A stretch of DNA of 64,000 bases, from assembly GCA_029213075.1 (NCBI GenBank), contig JARGPO010000006.1, forward strand, positions 108,856 to 172,855. The letters run 5' to 3'. Position 1 is the stretch's first letter, and each line of letters begins with the position of its first letter. Positions 18,806 through 28,315 of this stretch are shown in pieces. A program made the position numbers and the translations under genes. Below the pieces are notes generated by a model. That model was given only the letters and a program-made list of their open reading frames with translations, was not told the origin of the DNA and searched no databases. This stretch comes from Legionellaceae bacterium. Lineage in GTDB: Bacteria > Pseudomonadota > Gammaproteobacteria > Legionellales > Legionellaceae.

Positions 18806-18862
18806 TGATAAGTTGCTATTTGACTATGGTCTTAGGTAATTAAATTATAGAGAAGGTTAACA

Positions 18863-21211
18863 ATGGCTACCATTGAAATCGATGGAAAAACTATCGAAGT
18901 AGAAAACGGAAAAATGATAATTGAAGTTGCAGATGATGAAGGAATATATATTCCTAGATTCTGTTATCATAAAAAACTATCAGTTGCGGCAAATTGTCGG
19001 ATGTGTTTGGTTGAAGTTGAAAATGGAAGAAAGACTGTTCCAGCTTGCGCCACACCAGTCAGCAACGGTATGAAAGTTTTTACCAAATCCGAAGCCGCTT
19101 TGCGTTCACAAGAAGCAGTTATGGAATTTCTGTTAATTAATCACCCGCTTGATTGCCCTATATGCGATCAGGGCGGAGAGTGCGAATTGCAAGATATTTC
19201 TGTTGGTTTTGGTCAAGACTCTTCTGAATATGCTGAAAGCAAGCGCTCAGTGGTTGATGATAATTTAGGTGAGCTAATTTCTACGGAAATGACTCGTTGT
19301 ATTCAGTGCACGCGATGCGTTCGTTTTGGTAGTGAAATAGCTGGTTTCCCTGAGTTAGGTGGAATTGGCCGTGGTGAGAAACTGCAAATTGGTACCTATA
19401 TTCAGCACAGCATGCAATCAGAGGTTTCTGGAAACGTTATTGATCTTTGTCCAGTTGGTGCTTTAACCTCAAAACCATATCGGTTCACGGCCAGAGCTTG
19501 GGAAATGAATCAGTCTCCAAGTATTGCTCCACATGACTGCCTTGGTTCTAATGTTTATTTGCATACCAGAAGAAATGAGTTGATGCGGGTTGTGCCGAGA
19601 GAAAAAGAAGAGATTAACGAAACATGGTTATCAGATCGAGACAGATATAGTTACTTAGGCTTAAATAGCTCCAATAGGCTCGGTGAGCCAATGATTAAGA
19701 AAAATGGTCAGTGGGAAGTGGTTGATTGGCAGACAGCAATTACTTTTGCGGCAAGCGGTCTTGCGCAAGTTATCAAAACACATGGCCCTGAGCAATTAGC
19801 TGCATTTTCAACATCGTCTGCAACTGTTGAAGAAATGTACCTGCTACAAAAATTAATGCGTAATCTTGGTGTTGAGAACATCGATCATAGATTACGACAG
19901 ACTGATTTTCGTGACCAAGATATGTTACCGGTTGAGATGAAAAATGGCATATCTTACGCTGCTCTTGAGCAACAGGCGGAAGTATTTATAGTTGGCTGTA
20001 ATATTGATAGAGAAGTTCCACTGGCTGGAGTTAGAGTTCGAAAGGCTTTTGTAAATGGTGCAAAAATTTCATCAATAAATGTCGTTGATTATGCTTATCA
20101 CTTTGATGTTGAAAATAAAGTGGTTGTTTCTCCACAAGAACTACCAATACAACTTGCAACATTGCTTGCAGCTGTTGCTGATGGCAAAAAGAACCTATCA
20201 GAGCAGGCATTAAGATTAACTGTTGGCTTGGAGCCTGATGACAAGATTAAGGAAATTGCAGTATCTCTATCTAAGCCAGATGCTGTCATTGTAACTGGTG
20301 AGGTCTGTGAAAATCATCCAGAAGCTGCAGTTTTGAGAACGTTAGTTGAATTAATAGCCGAGTATAGCGGAGCTAAAATTTTAAGATTCACAACTGGAGC
20401 AAATAGTGCTGGCGGTTCAATTGCAGGAATGTTGCCTCATCGCGGCGTTGCTGGAAAAGCGATCGCACAAAATGGTTTAAATGTTCAAGAAGCATTAAAT
20501 AATAGATTGAAAGGATATTTATTAATGGGAGCTGAGCCTGGATTTGATTTTGCTAATCCGCATGGGGCAAGGCAGTCAATGTTGGCGGCAGAGTTTGTAG
20601 TTTCTTTATCAGCATATCAGACAGAGAGTATTAAAGAATACGCAAATGTTATTTTACCAATATCTCCTTATTCAGAAACTTCTGGAACCTATATAAATAT
20701 TGATGGAACATGGCAGACAACAAAAGGCGCGGTTGTGCCACTTGAAGAGTCTCGCCCTGCTTGGAAAGTACTTCGCGTTATAGCTAACGTCTTGCATTGC
20801 GATGGGTTTGAGTATTCATCAAGCGAAGAGGTTCTTGAGGAGCTTAAGACCAACGTGTCGATGATGAAAGATGTAAAAAAAGAACTTTTTTATCCGGAAT
20901 CATTACCTGCTCTTAGAGATGAGTTGGTTCGAGTTGGTGAGTGGCCTATTTATCGAGTTGATGCAATTGTTCGTAATGCTGAGGAGTTGCAATCTTGTGG
21001 TTCTTCCGAGAAAGCTGTGATAAGAATTAATACAGCCACTGCTAAGAAATTTAATTTGGGTGATAGTGCCACTGTATCTCAAGGTGATATTGAGATAACA
21101 TTGCCATTACAAATAGATGACCGTATAGCACTAGATACTGTCTGGGTCGCTAATGCTATGCTTGAGACAGTAGATCTTGGTCATGCATACGCTTCTATAA
21201 CGATTAAATAG
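18863..21211 (+). CDS. nuoG: NADH-quinone oxidoreductase subunit G
   Basis: 782 residues. The N-terminal 2Fe-2S ferredoxin domain is CYHKKLSVAANCRMC with a later ACATPV. The His-liganded N5 cluster is HPLDCPICDQGGEC, and the N4 cluster is CIQCTRCVRFG with a later CPVGAL. The remainder is a molybdopterin-oxidoreductase-like domain that holds no Mo in complex I. Confidence 0.97.
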   Translation: MATIEIDGKTIEVENGKMIIEVADDEGIYIPRFCYHKKLSVAANCRMCLVEVENGRKTVPACATPVSNGMKVFTKSEAALRSQEAVMEFLLINHPLDCPICDQGGECELQDISVGFGQDSSEYAESKRSVVDDNLGELISTEMTRCIQCTRCVRFGSEIAGFPELGGIGRGEKLQIGTYIQHSMQSEVSGNVIDLCPVGALTSKPYRFTARAWEMNQSPSIAPHDCLGSNVYLHTRRNELMRVVPREKEEINETWLSDRDRYSYLGLNSSNRLGEPMIKKNGQWEVVDWQTAITFAASGLAQVIKTHGPEQLAAFSTSSATVEEMYLLQKLMRNLGVENIDHRLRQTDFRDQDMLPVEMKNGISYAALEQQAEVFIVGCNIDREVPLAGVRVRKAFVNGAKISSINVVDYAYHFDVENKVVVSPQELPIQLATLLAAVADGKKNLSEQALRLTVGLEPDDKIKEIAVSLSKPDAVIVTGEVCENHPEAAVLRTLVELIAEYSGAKILRFTTGANSAGGSIAGMLPHRGVAGKAIAQNGLNVQEALNNRLKGYLLMGAEPGFDFANPHGARQSMLAAEFVVSLSAYQTESIKEYANVILPISPYSETSGTYINIDGTWQTTKGAVVPLEESRPAWKVLRVIANVLHCDGFEYSSSEEVLEELKTNVSMMKDVKKELFYPESLPALRDELVRVGEWPIYRVDAIVRNAEELQSCGSSEKAVIRINTATAKKFNLGDSATVSQGDIEITLPLQIDDRIALDTVWVANAMLETVDLGHAYASITIK

Positions 21212-21220
21212 GTTAATAAA

Positions 21221-22243
21221 ATGCTGCAAAATACTGGCATATTGCTTTGGATCATAATTAAAATATTAGTCATTGTCTTTCCTTTGTTGATTTGTGTTGC
21301 CTACTTAACCTTTGCTGAACGTAAGGTTATTGGTTATATGCAATGCCGAGTTGGTCCAAATAGGGTTGGATTTAGAGGATTACTGCAGCCCTTTGCAGAC
21401 TTGATTAAGCTTGTTAACAAAGAGATAATTAGGCCATCAGAGGCTAACCGTTACTTGTTTATAGCGGCTCCGATGTTTTCTCTAGCGGCGGCTTTTGCTG
21501 CGTGGGCGGTTATTCCTTTTGATGATGGATTAGTTTTGTCTGATATAAACGCCGGAATCTTATTTGTGTTTGCAGTTAGTTCACTTGGTGTTTACGGTGT
21601 TTTAATTGCCGGTTGGGCCTCTAATTCAAAGTATGCAATGCTTGGCGCACTCCGTAGCGCGGCCCAAACCATTTCCTATGAAATTGCTATGGGATTTGCA
21701 TTAGTCGGTGTTTTACTGGCTGCTGGCAGCATGAATATATCTGATATTGTGTTATCTCAGCATGGTGGTGTATTGCACTGGTGGTTTATACCACTAATGC
21801 CGTTGTTTCTTGTTTTTTGGATCGCAGGTATTGCTGAAACTAATCGGGCGCCATTTGATTTAGCAGAAGGTGAGTCAGAAATTGTTGCCGGATTTCATGT
21901 TGAATACTCTGCAATTGGTTTTGCTTTATTCTTTATGGCCGAATATGCCAGTATGGTGTTAATTTCTATTTTCATAGCTCTATTATTTTTAGGGGGCTGG
22001 TTATCACCATTTGAGGGAATTCCGGTTCTAAACGATATTTTTTTCTTTGTACCTAGTATTGTGTGGTTACTTTTAAAAACGGCATTCTTCTTATTTGTAT
22101 ATATATGGATTAGAGCAACATTTCCGCGTTATCGTTATGATCAATTGATGCGGCTTGGTTGGAAAGTTCTTATTCCGGTAACCATTGTTTGGCTGGTTGT
22201 AACAGCTGTGATGGTGTTGGCTAAATTAAAACCATGGTTTTAA
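21221..22243 (+). CDS. nuoH: NADH-quinone oxidoreductase subunit H
   Basis: 340 residues, eight or nine membrane helices, with the family motifs [18 protein letters not shown] and [17 protein letters not shown]. It links the hydrophilic arm to the membrane arm and lines the quinone chamber. It starts nine bases after nuoG. Confidence 0.97.
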   Translation: MLQNTGILLWIIIKILVIVFPLLICVAYLTFAERKVIGYMQCRVGPNRVGFRGLLQPFADLIKLVNKEIIRPSEANRYLFIAAPMFSLAAAFAAWAVIPFDDGLVLSDINAGILFVFAVSSLGVYGVLIAGWASNSKYAMLGALRSAAQTISYEIAMGFALVGVLLAAGSMNISDIVLSQHGGVLHWWFIPLMPLFLVFWIAGIAETNRAPFDLAEGESEIVAGFHVEYSAIGFALFFMAEYASMVLISIFIALLFLGGWLSPFEGIPVLNDIFFFVPSIVWLLLKTAFFLFVYIWIRATFPRYRYDQLMRLGWKVLIPVTIVWLVVTAVMVLAKLKPWF

Positions 22244-22247
22244 CTGC

Positions 22248-22760
22248 ATGAGTGAATCGATGAAAAAAACATATAGATATATTAAGCATTACTTACGTAG
22301 TTTTTTGCTTTGGGAGTTGTTGAAGGGTTTGTCTCTTACCCTGAAGTATTTTTTTAAGAAAAAAACTACTGTTCAGTTTCCTGAAGAAAAAACGCCAATC
22401 TCGCCTAGATTTCGAGGAATGTTAGCCTTGCGCAGATATCCAAATGGTGAGGAGCGTTGTATTGCGTGCAAGCTCTGTGAAGCTGTATGCCCCGCTCTTG
22501 CGATTACGATAGAGTCTGAACCCAGAGATGATGGTTCTAGACGTACAACCAGGTACGACATTGATGCATTCAAGTGCATTAACTGTGGTCTTTGTGAGGA
22601 GTCATGTCCAGTTGATTCAATTGTTGTTACTCCAATTCATCATTATCATATAAGTGAGCGCGGTCAAAATATTATGACCAAGGAAAAGCTTCTGGCTGTT
22701 GGCGATCTTATGGAGAAGAAACTGGCTTCAGATCGTGAAGATGACGCTAAATATCGATAA
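22248..22760 (+). CDS. nuoI: NADH-quinone oxidoreductase subunit I
   Basis: 170 residues. Two 4Fe-4S motifs, [12 protein letters not shown] and [12 protein letters not shown], hold clusters N6a and N6b. The amphipathic N-terminus contacts NuoH. It starts four bases after nuoH. Confidence 0.97.
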   Translation: MSESMKKTYRYIKHYLRSFLLWELLKGLSLTLKYFFKKKTTVQFPEEKTPISPRFRGMLALRRYPNGEERCIACKLCEAVCPALAITIESEPRDDGSRRTTRYDIDAFKCINCGLCEESCPVDSIVVTPIHHYHISERGQNIMTKEKLLAVGDLMEKKLASDREDDAKYR

Positions 22761-22777
22761 ATTATTAAGGGCAGTTT

Positions 22778-23419
22778 ATGCATAGTTTACAACAAGTTCT
22801 TTTCTACATTTTTGCAGGAATAACTGCAATTTCTGGACTACTAGTTATTACTCAAAATAACCCCGTTCGTTGTGTTTTATTTTTAGTACTAGCATTTATT
22901 TCTAGCTCAGTACTATGGCTTTTAGCTTATGCGGAGTTTTTGGCTTTGATTTTAGTGTTAGTCTACGTTGGCGCCGTTATGACCCTCTTTTTGTTTGTGG
23001 TTATGATGTTAAATATTGATGTAGAGTCAGTCAAAAAAGAAATGTTTAAACGAGCACCGTTTGGCCTCCTATTTGTTGCGTTGCTGGTTTGCCTTCTATA
23101 TTCTGCGCTGCCAAAAGATTTTCTAAATTCTTCTGTTGAAACTTTGGCATTGAATAATACGGCTACAACTACGGTTCTTATTGGGAGTGACAAAGTCGTA
23201 TCTAAGCCTTCGAACACTGAAAAATTAGGTATGGTGTTATACACAGATTATTTATTAGCATTTGAACTCGCAGCGGTAATCTTGTTGGCAGCAATAATTG
23301 CCGCAATTACTCTTGCTCACCGTGCTCCTATTCGCTCAAAAAGACAGAGCGTTCTTAAGCAAATTATGACGAGACCTGTAGATAGAGTTAAATTAGTGGA
23401 TATGGAAGTAGAGAAGTAG
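22778..23419 (+). CDS. nuoJ: NADH-quinone oxidoreductase subunit J
   Basis: 213 residues, five membrane helices, with LALILVLVYVGAVMTLFLFV typical of NuoJ (the pi-bulge helix region). It is the last gene of the operon here: a strong hairpin terminator follows after 57 bases, and nuoK, L, M and N are absent from the window. Confidence 0.95.
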   Translation: MHSLQQVLFYIFAGITAISGLLVITQNNPVRCVLFLVLAFISSSVLWLLAYAEFLALILVLVYVGAVMTLFLFVVMMLNIDVESVKKEMFKRAPFGLLFVALLVCLLYSALPKDFLNSSVETLALNNTATTTVLIGSDKVVSKPSNTEKLGMVLYTDYLLAFELAAVILLAAIIAAITLAHRAPIRSKRQSVLKQIMTRPVDRVKLVDMEVEK

Positions 23420-23476
23420 CTTGTTAGAAGATATTATACTTTTGTGTCATTAATGCAGATCAAGGTTTCTTAATAT

Positions 23477-23527
23477 AAAAAAAGAGTAATAACCAATTAA
23501 AGACACATTGGGCATTACTCTTTTTTT
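23477..23527. terminator. Strong bidirectional terminator after nuoJ
   Basis: A perfect 14-bp stem (23477-23490 with 23514-23527) begins with seven A and ends with seven T, so it works as a T-tract terminator in both directions, for nuoJ and for the convergent gene at 23568. Confidence 0.85.
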
Positions 23528-23567
23528 AAGAACAATATTAAAGGGTAACAGTTAGCCCTTTAATACT

Positions 23568-24017
23568 TTATTTTGCAGGTTTAACTTTGAAAGTTACGTA
23601 TTGGTAACGAAGTACTTTACCGTTTGGACGTTGAACTTCCATAGTACCTTGGTCGCTTATACCAGTGATAATTCCAGATCTATTTGTTCTTGTATTTGTG
23701 ATCTTATCACCCATCATTTCTTCTTCATCCATAGTCATTCCGCCATGGTGAGAAACAACACGACCTTTATCAACACCGTCAAGCTCACGGACAACTCCTG
23801 ATTCCATATCAGTAACTAGATAGTCAGGTCCAGACATTGCATGTCTTACACCTAGAACATCAAAGTTACTAATAATTTCATCAGTCGTTTCGACGGTATT
23901 ATCTACAGTTGCATTAACAGGCTTCCAAAAAGCATTACCTACTGAAGCCCAAATACCAGTGCTCAATGTCATCGCAGCTAATCCTAATGCGATTTTTGAG
24001 AATGATAACTTAATCAT
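23568..24017 (-). CDS. Small exported protein, unknown function
   Basis: 149 residues from the ATG at 24017, chosen because AAAGGAG lies seven bases upstream; a 10-codon upstream extension has no such site. A Sec signal peptide is visible (KLSFSKIALGLAAMTLSTG, cleavage after IWASVGNA or IWAS). The mature protein is polar, with a Met/Glu-rich stretch and a beta-rich C-terminus that could be an SH3-like or OB-like barrel. Family not recognised. Confidence 0.65.
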   Translation of the reverse strand: MIKLSFSKIALGLAAMTLSTGIWASVGNAFWKPVNATVDNTVETTDEIISNFDVLGVRHAMSGPDYLVTDMESGVVRELDGVDKGRVVSHHGGMTMDEEEMMGDKITNTRTNRSGIITGISDQGTMEVQRPNGKVLRYQYVTFKVKPAK

Positions 24018-24047
24018 GATACACTCCTTTGTTTCATTTATTTTCAA

Positions 24048-24239
24048 TGTAGGGTTAATAATGCCTACATGTTGAATACTAGCACATGATTTGTATTATA
24101 ACAAATCAATTAGAGATAAATATGAACTAACAGCTCTCGATTTGTCACAAATTTAACCATGAGAACAAGTTGCACGCATTGAAGAACAACTTATAGATCG
24201 TTTTAGATTAAGCCTGCAAACTGAAAAGTTGAATGTTAC
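24048..24239. other. Gap between exported-protein gene and IS remnant
   Basis: No gene recognised. It holds the promoter region of the minus-strand gene at 24017 and probably decayed IS sequence at its right end. Confidence 0.35.
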
Positions 24240-24828
24240 GCTGTATTAATTGTAAGCTTATCTGGCGGGGTAAATGTTAACGTTTGTGCTTTTAACTCTA
24301 ACTCTAACTCAACTTCCGCTTTTTTCGATTGCTTTTTGAGCAATTTCAATGATATAAGTACCTAATGTTTTTGCTCCATCTAAATGACCTAATAAACATT
24401 CTGTACTATCCACCACTTTGCGATCGTGCATTGCTCTTACTATAAATCGCTGATTATTTTTTAATTTATATTGAATATATTCATAAATGTCTGCTTCTCT
24501 ATCACATATAGAAATAACATCCCTTAGTTTATTACCGAGACGTTTTTTTAATTGATGAGTATTCCGTTCCCATTTATAACTCTCCTTTTTTTCATAAGCA
24601 GTCTCTCTGCGTCGTTGATTTTTACCGTGCTTAGTGACATCTCGACACCAGCGTTCTTGTGCAATCAAAACCAATTGTATTTTCTTCGTTCGCATCCATC
24701 AACATCGTTGAATGAACAATATAACCCCTTTTTTTTTGCATTTGCTTTACTACTGGTATCACCCAATGAACAATTTCCAAACAGGGACTCTGACCATGCC
24801 GATGCGTTATTAACATCTAAATTCATAA
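24240..24828 (-). pseudogene. Decayed IS4-family (Tn5-like) transposase
   Basis: Parts of one transposase are spread over all three minus-strand frames. An N-terminal piece from an ATG at 24828 (ASAWSESLFGNCSLGD) leads through a run of nine A into YIVHSTMLMDANEE, then into ESYKWERNTHQLKKRLGN with the DREADIYEYIQ motif of the DDE catalytic region. A last shift gives ELELKAQTLTFTPPDKL. At least three frameshifts and an internal deletion of the N-terminal third are needed to join them. It cannot be functional. It lies directly beside the repeat array. Confidence 0.75.
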
Positions 24829-25594
24829 CTTTCCAGATAAAAAGAAAGGTGTTTGATCATGTTTGAATCATATACGCAAGATATGTAGTAGATTCAGGCT
24901 TTATGCAGGGTATATAGACGGATTTATTTTTAAATTACCTAGATGGTCCGAACAAGTCGGACCAAGTAGGCGGAGGTAGGGGAGTATTGTGTTTTCAGTT
25001 GGTGGTAACAATTCACTAAAATTCTTGTTAGAGGCTCCCTCTGCCTTAAGCGTCGCCATTACCCCCTATCCCTACTTACCCTGCTTTATGCAGGTTATCT
25101 AGCCAGATTTGTTTTGAAATTCACTAGATAGTCCGAACAAGTCGGACTAAGTAGGCGCAGGTAGGGGTTTATTGTGTTTTCAGTTGGTGGTAACAATTCA
25201 CTAAAATTCTTGTTAGAGGATCCCCCTGCCTTAAGCGTCGCCATTACCTCCTACCCCTACTTACCCTGCTTTATGCAGGGTATCTAGCCAGATTTATTTT
25301 TAAACTCCCTAGATAGTCCGAACAAGTCGGACTATCTAGGTGGAGGTAGGGGGTATTGTGTTTTCAGTTGGTGGTAACAATTCACTAAAATTCTTTTTAG
25401 AGGATACCTAATCCCTAATGACGCCGCTTAAGGCAGCGCCATTAGGCCAAGTCCCAACCTTCCTTGCTTAATGTTGATTAAATAGCTATGAGTTTAGACT
25501 TTGATGCTCTTGTCCTGCCTTTTTTAATTTATTGGGCTGTAAATACAACCCAAGCAAAATATTTGTGCGTGACTTTAGATATCATCTAGTTCAC
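24829..25594. other. Non-coding stretch holding repeat array A
   Basis: No gene is visible. 24895-25450 is the tandem array described separately; 25451-25594 is unassigned and contains a segment (tttattgggctgtaaat) resembling one beside the solitary copy at 31620. Confidence 0.6.
24895..25450. repeat. Array A: three tandem copies of an about 185-bp structured repeat
   Basis: The anchor gctttatgcagg occurs at 24898, 25083 and 25268, exactly 185 bases apart. Each unit has hairpin 1 (accctgc-tttat-gcagggt), hairpin 2 (tggtccga-acaag-tcggacca in unit 1, tagtccga/tcggacta in units 2 and 3), a conserved block ending in ttagagga, and a palindromic end around gccgcttaaggcag. Unit 1 has lost the left arm of hairpin 1. 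Related copies lie at 31651 and 51744. Confidence 0.9.
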
Positions 25595-25795
25595 TTAAAG
25601 TAAAAATTCATCTTCAACTTCTGATAGTAGCTTTCTTCGCTCAAGAATTTCTTCAATAGCGTATCTATTTCTCAAACGTTGATAATTGTCATTTTTATGG
25701 TTGTTTTGTTTGATATGAACATCAATATCTAACTCACTAACACTTAAATCATCATCAGAATTTTCTGTGTCAGTATCATAAACTTGAAATTCCAT
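25595..25795 (-). CDS. Small acidic protein, possibly PA3496-like
   Basis: 66 residues from the ATG at 25795, with GTGAGG just upstream; a GTG four codons earlier is possible. An Asp/Ser-rich N-terminus precedes a charged helix, RNRYAIEEILERRKLLSEVE. That helix resembles the short PA3496-type conserved proteins of Pseudomonas and relatives, whose function is unknown. Assignment is tentative. Confidence 0.5.
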   Translation of the reverse strand: MEFQVYDTDTENSDDDLSVSELDIDVHIKQNNHKNDNYQRLRNRYAIEEILERRKLLSEVEDEFLL

Positions 25796-25954
25796 AATGT
25801 GCCTCACATAGTAAAAAAATAAAGATACAAGAAAAGTATTTCTTAAAAAATACTTATATCTTAAACTTAAGAATAGTGGAATATCTAATACAAAATATAA
25901 TTAGTTTTTTCATGATTTATGATAATAAATTACACAATAAAAGGGGTGTTAGGA

Positions 25955-27364
25955 TTGAATCTTATTTGGTTTAGACGGGATCTTAGGATTGAGGATAATC
26001 CGGCCTTGTATAATGCAGCAAAAAATAAAGAACCTGTTATAGCAGTTTATATTGAAACTCCTGTTACCTGGCAAACCCATAATATGGGTGATGTTCAAAA
26101 ACAGTGGATATATAACAACCTACATTGTTTGAGCAAAGAATTAGAGCAAATAGGTATTCGACTGATATATCAGAGTTGTGATCGTTTTGAAGGCTGCCCA
26201 TTATTGCTCTTATCCTTATGTGAATCGCTATCTGTTAATGCTCTTTATTATAATAAAGAATATGAGTGGGATGAGAGGTGTCGTGATGATTCGGTTCAGA
26301 GCTTATTATCATTAAAAAATATTAAAAGTTATGCATTTGATGATCAATGCCTCGTTCCTCCAGACATAATTAAAAACAAACAAGGCTCTCCTTATTGCGT
26401 ATTCACCCCATTTAAAAAAGCATCTTATGCCTATATTAAAGAAAATCAACCGAGTATTAGTACACTACCAGTACCTTTAAAAAAATCTTTGTTGCGAACA
26501 GAAATACCAGAAAATACATTACCAAATCTAAAAAAACCATCAATTAATGAGATTAATCCAGGCCTAAAAGCCGCTAAAAAACACCTAAGAGAATTTGTTA
26601 TACACCGGGTAGTCGACTATGAAAAATATAGAGATTTTCCAAATTTAAATGGTACGTCGATGTTATCACCTTATCTAGCTTTAGGAATTATTTCTGTGCG
26701 ACAGTGTTTGGATATATTATTAGCTGATTTCAATTATAATTTCGATGATATTTTAAGTAATAAAGGAGCCGAAGTTTGGCTTTCAGAGCTTATCTGGCGA
26801 GATTTTTATAGAATGATTTGCTTTAACTTCCCACATGTTAGCAGAGGTATACCATTTAAAAAAAATACTCAAAAACTTAAGTGGGATGATAACGATTACA
26901 ATTTTCATGCTTGGGCAAATGGCCAAACAGGCGTTCCCATTGTTGATAGTGCGATGAGACAACTAAATGAAACGGGATTTATGCACAATAGATTACGAAT
27001 GATAGTCGCAATGTATTTAACCAAAAATCTATGGCAAGATTGGAGAAAAGGGGAGGGCTACTTTGCATCTAAATTGTTAGATTGGGATTTTTGTTCAAAT
27101 AATGGTGGTTGGCAATGGAGCGCGTCAACAGGAACAGACTCTGTGCCATATTTTAGAATATTTAATCCAATTACTCAAAGTCAGCGCTTTGATCCAGGTG
27201 GTGACTTTATTAGAAAATATTGCCCCGAACTAAGAGAATTAGATAATAAAGCGATTCATGATCCATTTAGTCAGTCAAAAATTGTACCAGCCTATCCTAG
27301 ACAACTCGTGGATTTAAAGATATCTAGGCAACGGGCTATTTATGAGTTTAAGAATTTAGGGTAA
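25955..27364 (+). CDS. phrB: Deoxyribodipyrimidine photo-lyase
   Basis: 469 residues from a TTG at 25955 (AAGGGG eight bases upstream), so that the protein begins LNLIWFRRDLRIEDNP as family members do; an ATG at 25919 would add 12 residues. An N-terminal antenna-chromophore domain (about 1-130) precedes the FAD-binding domain with WRDFYRM, TGVPIVDSAMRQL and FCSNNGGWQWSASTG. It repairs UV-induced cyclobutane dimers with light. The next two genes, on the other strand, are its usual companions in gammaproteobacteria. Confidence 0.93.
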   Translation: MNLIWFRRDLRIEDNPALYNAAKNKEPVIAVYIETPVTWQTHNMGDVQKQWIYNNLHCLSKELEQIGIRLIYQSCDRFEGCPLLLLSLCESLSVNALYYNKEYEWDERCRDDSVQSLLSLKNIKSYAFDDQCLVPPDIIKNKQGSPYCVFTPFKKASYAYIKENQPSISTLPVPLKKSLLRTEIPENTLPNLKKPSINEINPGLKAAKKHLREFVIHRVVDYEKYRDFPNLNGTSMLSPYLALGIISVRQCLDILLADFNYNFDDILSNKGAEVWLSELIWRDFYRMICFNFPHVSRGIPFKKNTQKLKWDDNDYNFHAWANGQTGVPIVDSAMRQLNETGFMHNRLRMIVAMYLTKNLWQDWRKGEGYFASKLLDWDFCSNNGGWQWSASTGTDSVPYFRIFNPITQSQRFDPGGDFIRKYCPELRELDNKAIHDPFSQSKIVPAYPRQLVDLKISRQRAIYEFKNLG

Positions 27365-27371
27365 ATAATAT

Positions 27372-28292
27372 TTATTTTTCATGCCACTTTAAAAAAAGTT
27401 TTTCTAGGGATGAATATTTAAATAGTTCACTACCTAATTTTATGGATGTCACATTTTGTCCTTGTAGTAATAGTTCATCGCCCATTTGCCCAAATAACAT
27501 CTTCACAACTAGAGAGGGCATCGGGATAAAACAAGGTCTTTTAAGATATTTAGCGAAGCTTTGTGCAAACTGCTTTTGAGTTACAACCTGAGGCGCCACA
27601 AGATTAAATGGACCGCTAAGCTCTGGATGGATTAGTAAATAATTAATAATCTCAATTAGATCCTCTAGGGCAATCCAACTAAAAGGTTGGTTCCCAGAAC
27701 CTATTGGGCCACCAAGACCTAACTTAAATGGTAATGTGATTTTTTTGATCATTCCCCCTTCAGGGTTAAGAACAACCGCAAATCTCAATCTAACAATATC
27801 TAGATCTTGGTTTTTATTTAATGGATCCTCCCACGCTTTTCCAACATGGCTTAAAAAGTCTGTTGATTTTTTAGGGGGAAGACTATTTTCATCATAGATA
27901 CAGCTCATTTGATTATTTTTATCAGGACTTAATCCATAGAGACCAATAGCGCTGGCATTAAAAATTCTTGGTCTTGATTCTTTTGGTAATGACATGCAAA
28001 TGTCGCAAATTTTTTGAGTGGTTTGAGTGCGAGATTTAATAATTTTTTCTCGTCTGGCACTGGACCATCTTTTTTCACCAATATTTTCTCCAACCAGATT
28101 TATCACCACCTCACAATCTGTTAAAGCCTTAATTAATCCATCATGCTCCCAATTAATAGCTAATATGCCAGGAAGTATGTTTTTAGCTTTGTTAGTATCA
28201 CGGGTCACTACGGTAATAGTATTTGTATCTTTTAAAAAATTAATGAGAGCATTACCAATAAATCCTGTACCACCTAAAATTAATAATTTCAT
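27372..28292 (-). CDS. TIGR01777-family NAD(P)-dependent epimerase-like protein
   Basis: 306 residues. The Rossmann motif GGTGFIGNALINFL is at residues 7-20, and GENIGEKRWSSARREKI is the hallmark of this YfcH-like family. Substrate unknown. It ends seven bases from the photolyase stop and lies downstream of the FAD oxidoreductase gene in the same direction (23-base gap), probably as an operon. Confidence 0.88.
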   Translation of the reverse strand: MKLLILGGTGFIGNALINFLKDTNTITVVTRDTNKAKNILPGILAINWEHDGLIKALTDCEVVINLVGENIGEKRWSSARREKIIKSRTQTTQKICDICMSLPKESRPRIFNASAIGLYGLSPDKNNQMSCIYDENSLPPKKSTDFLSHVGKAWEDPLNKNQDLDIVRLRFAVVLNPEGGMIKKITLPFKLGLGGPIGSGNQPFSWIALEDLIEIINYLLIHPELSGPFNLVAPQVVTQKQFAQSFAKYLKRPCFIPMPSLVVKMLFGQMGDELLLQGQNVTSIKLGSELFKYSSLEKLFLKWHEK

Positions 28293-28315
28293 TTTTTTAT
28301 CCTTAAGGTTTTATG

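Noticed and set aside
24895..25450. CRISPR array
   Set aside because: The period is 185 bases and the intervening sequence is itself repeated; there are no short direct repeats with unique spacers and no cas genes.
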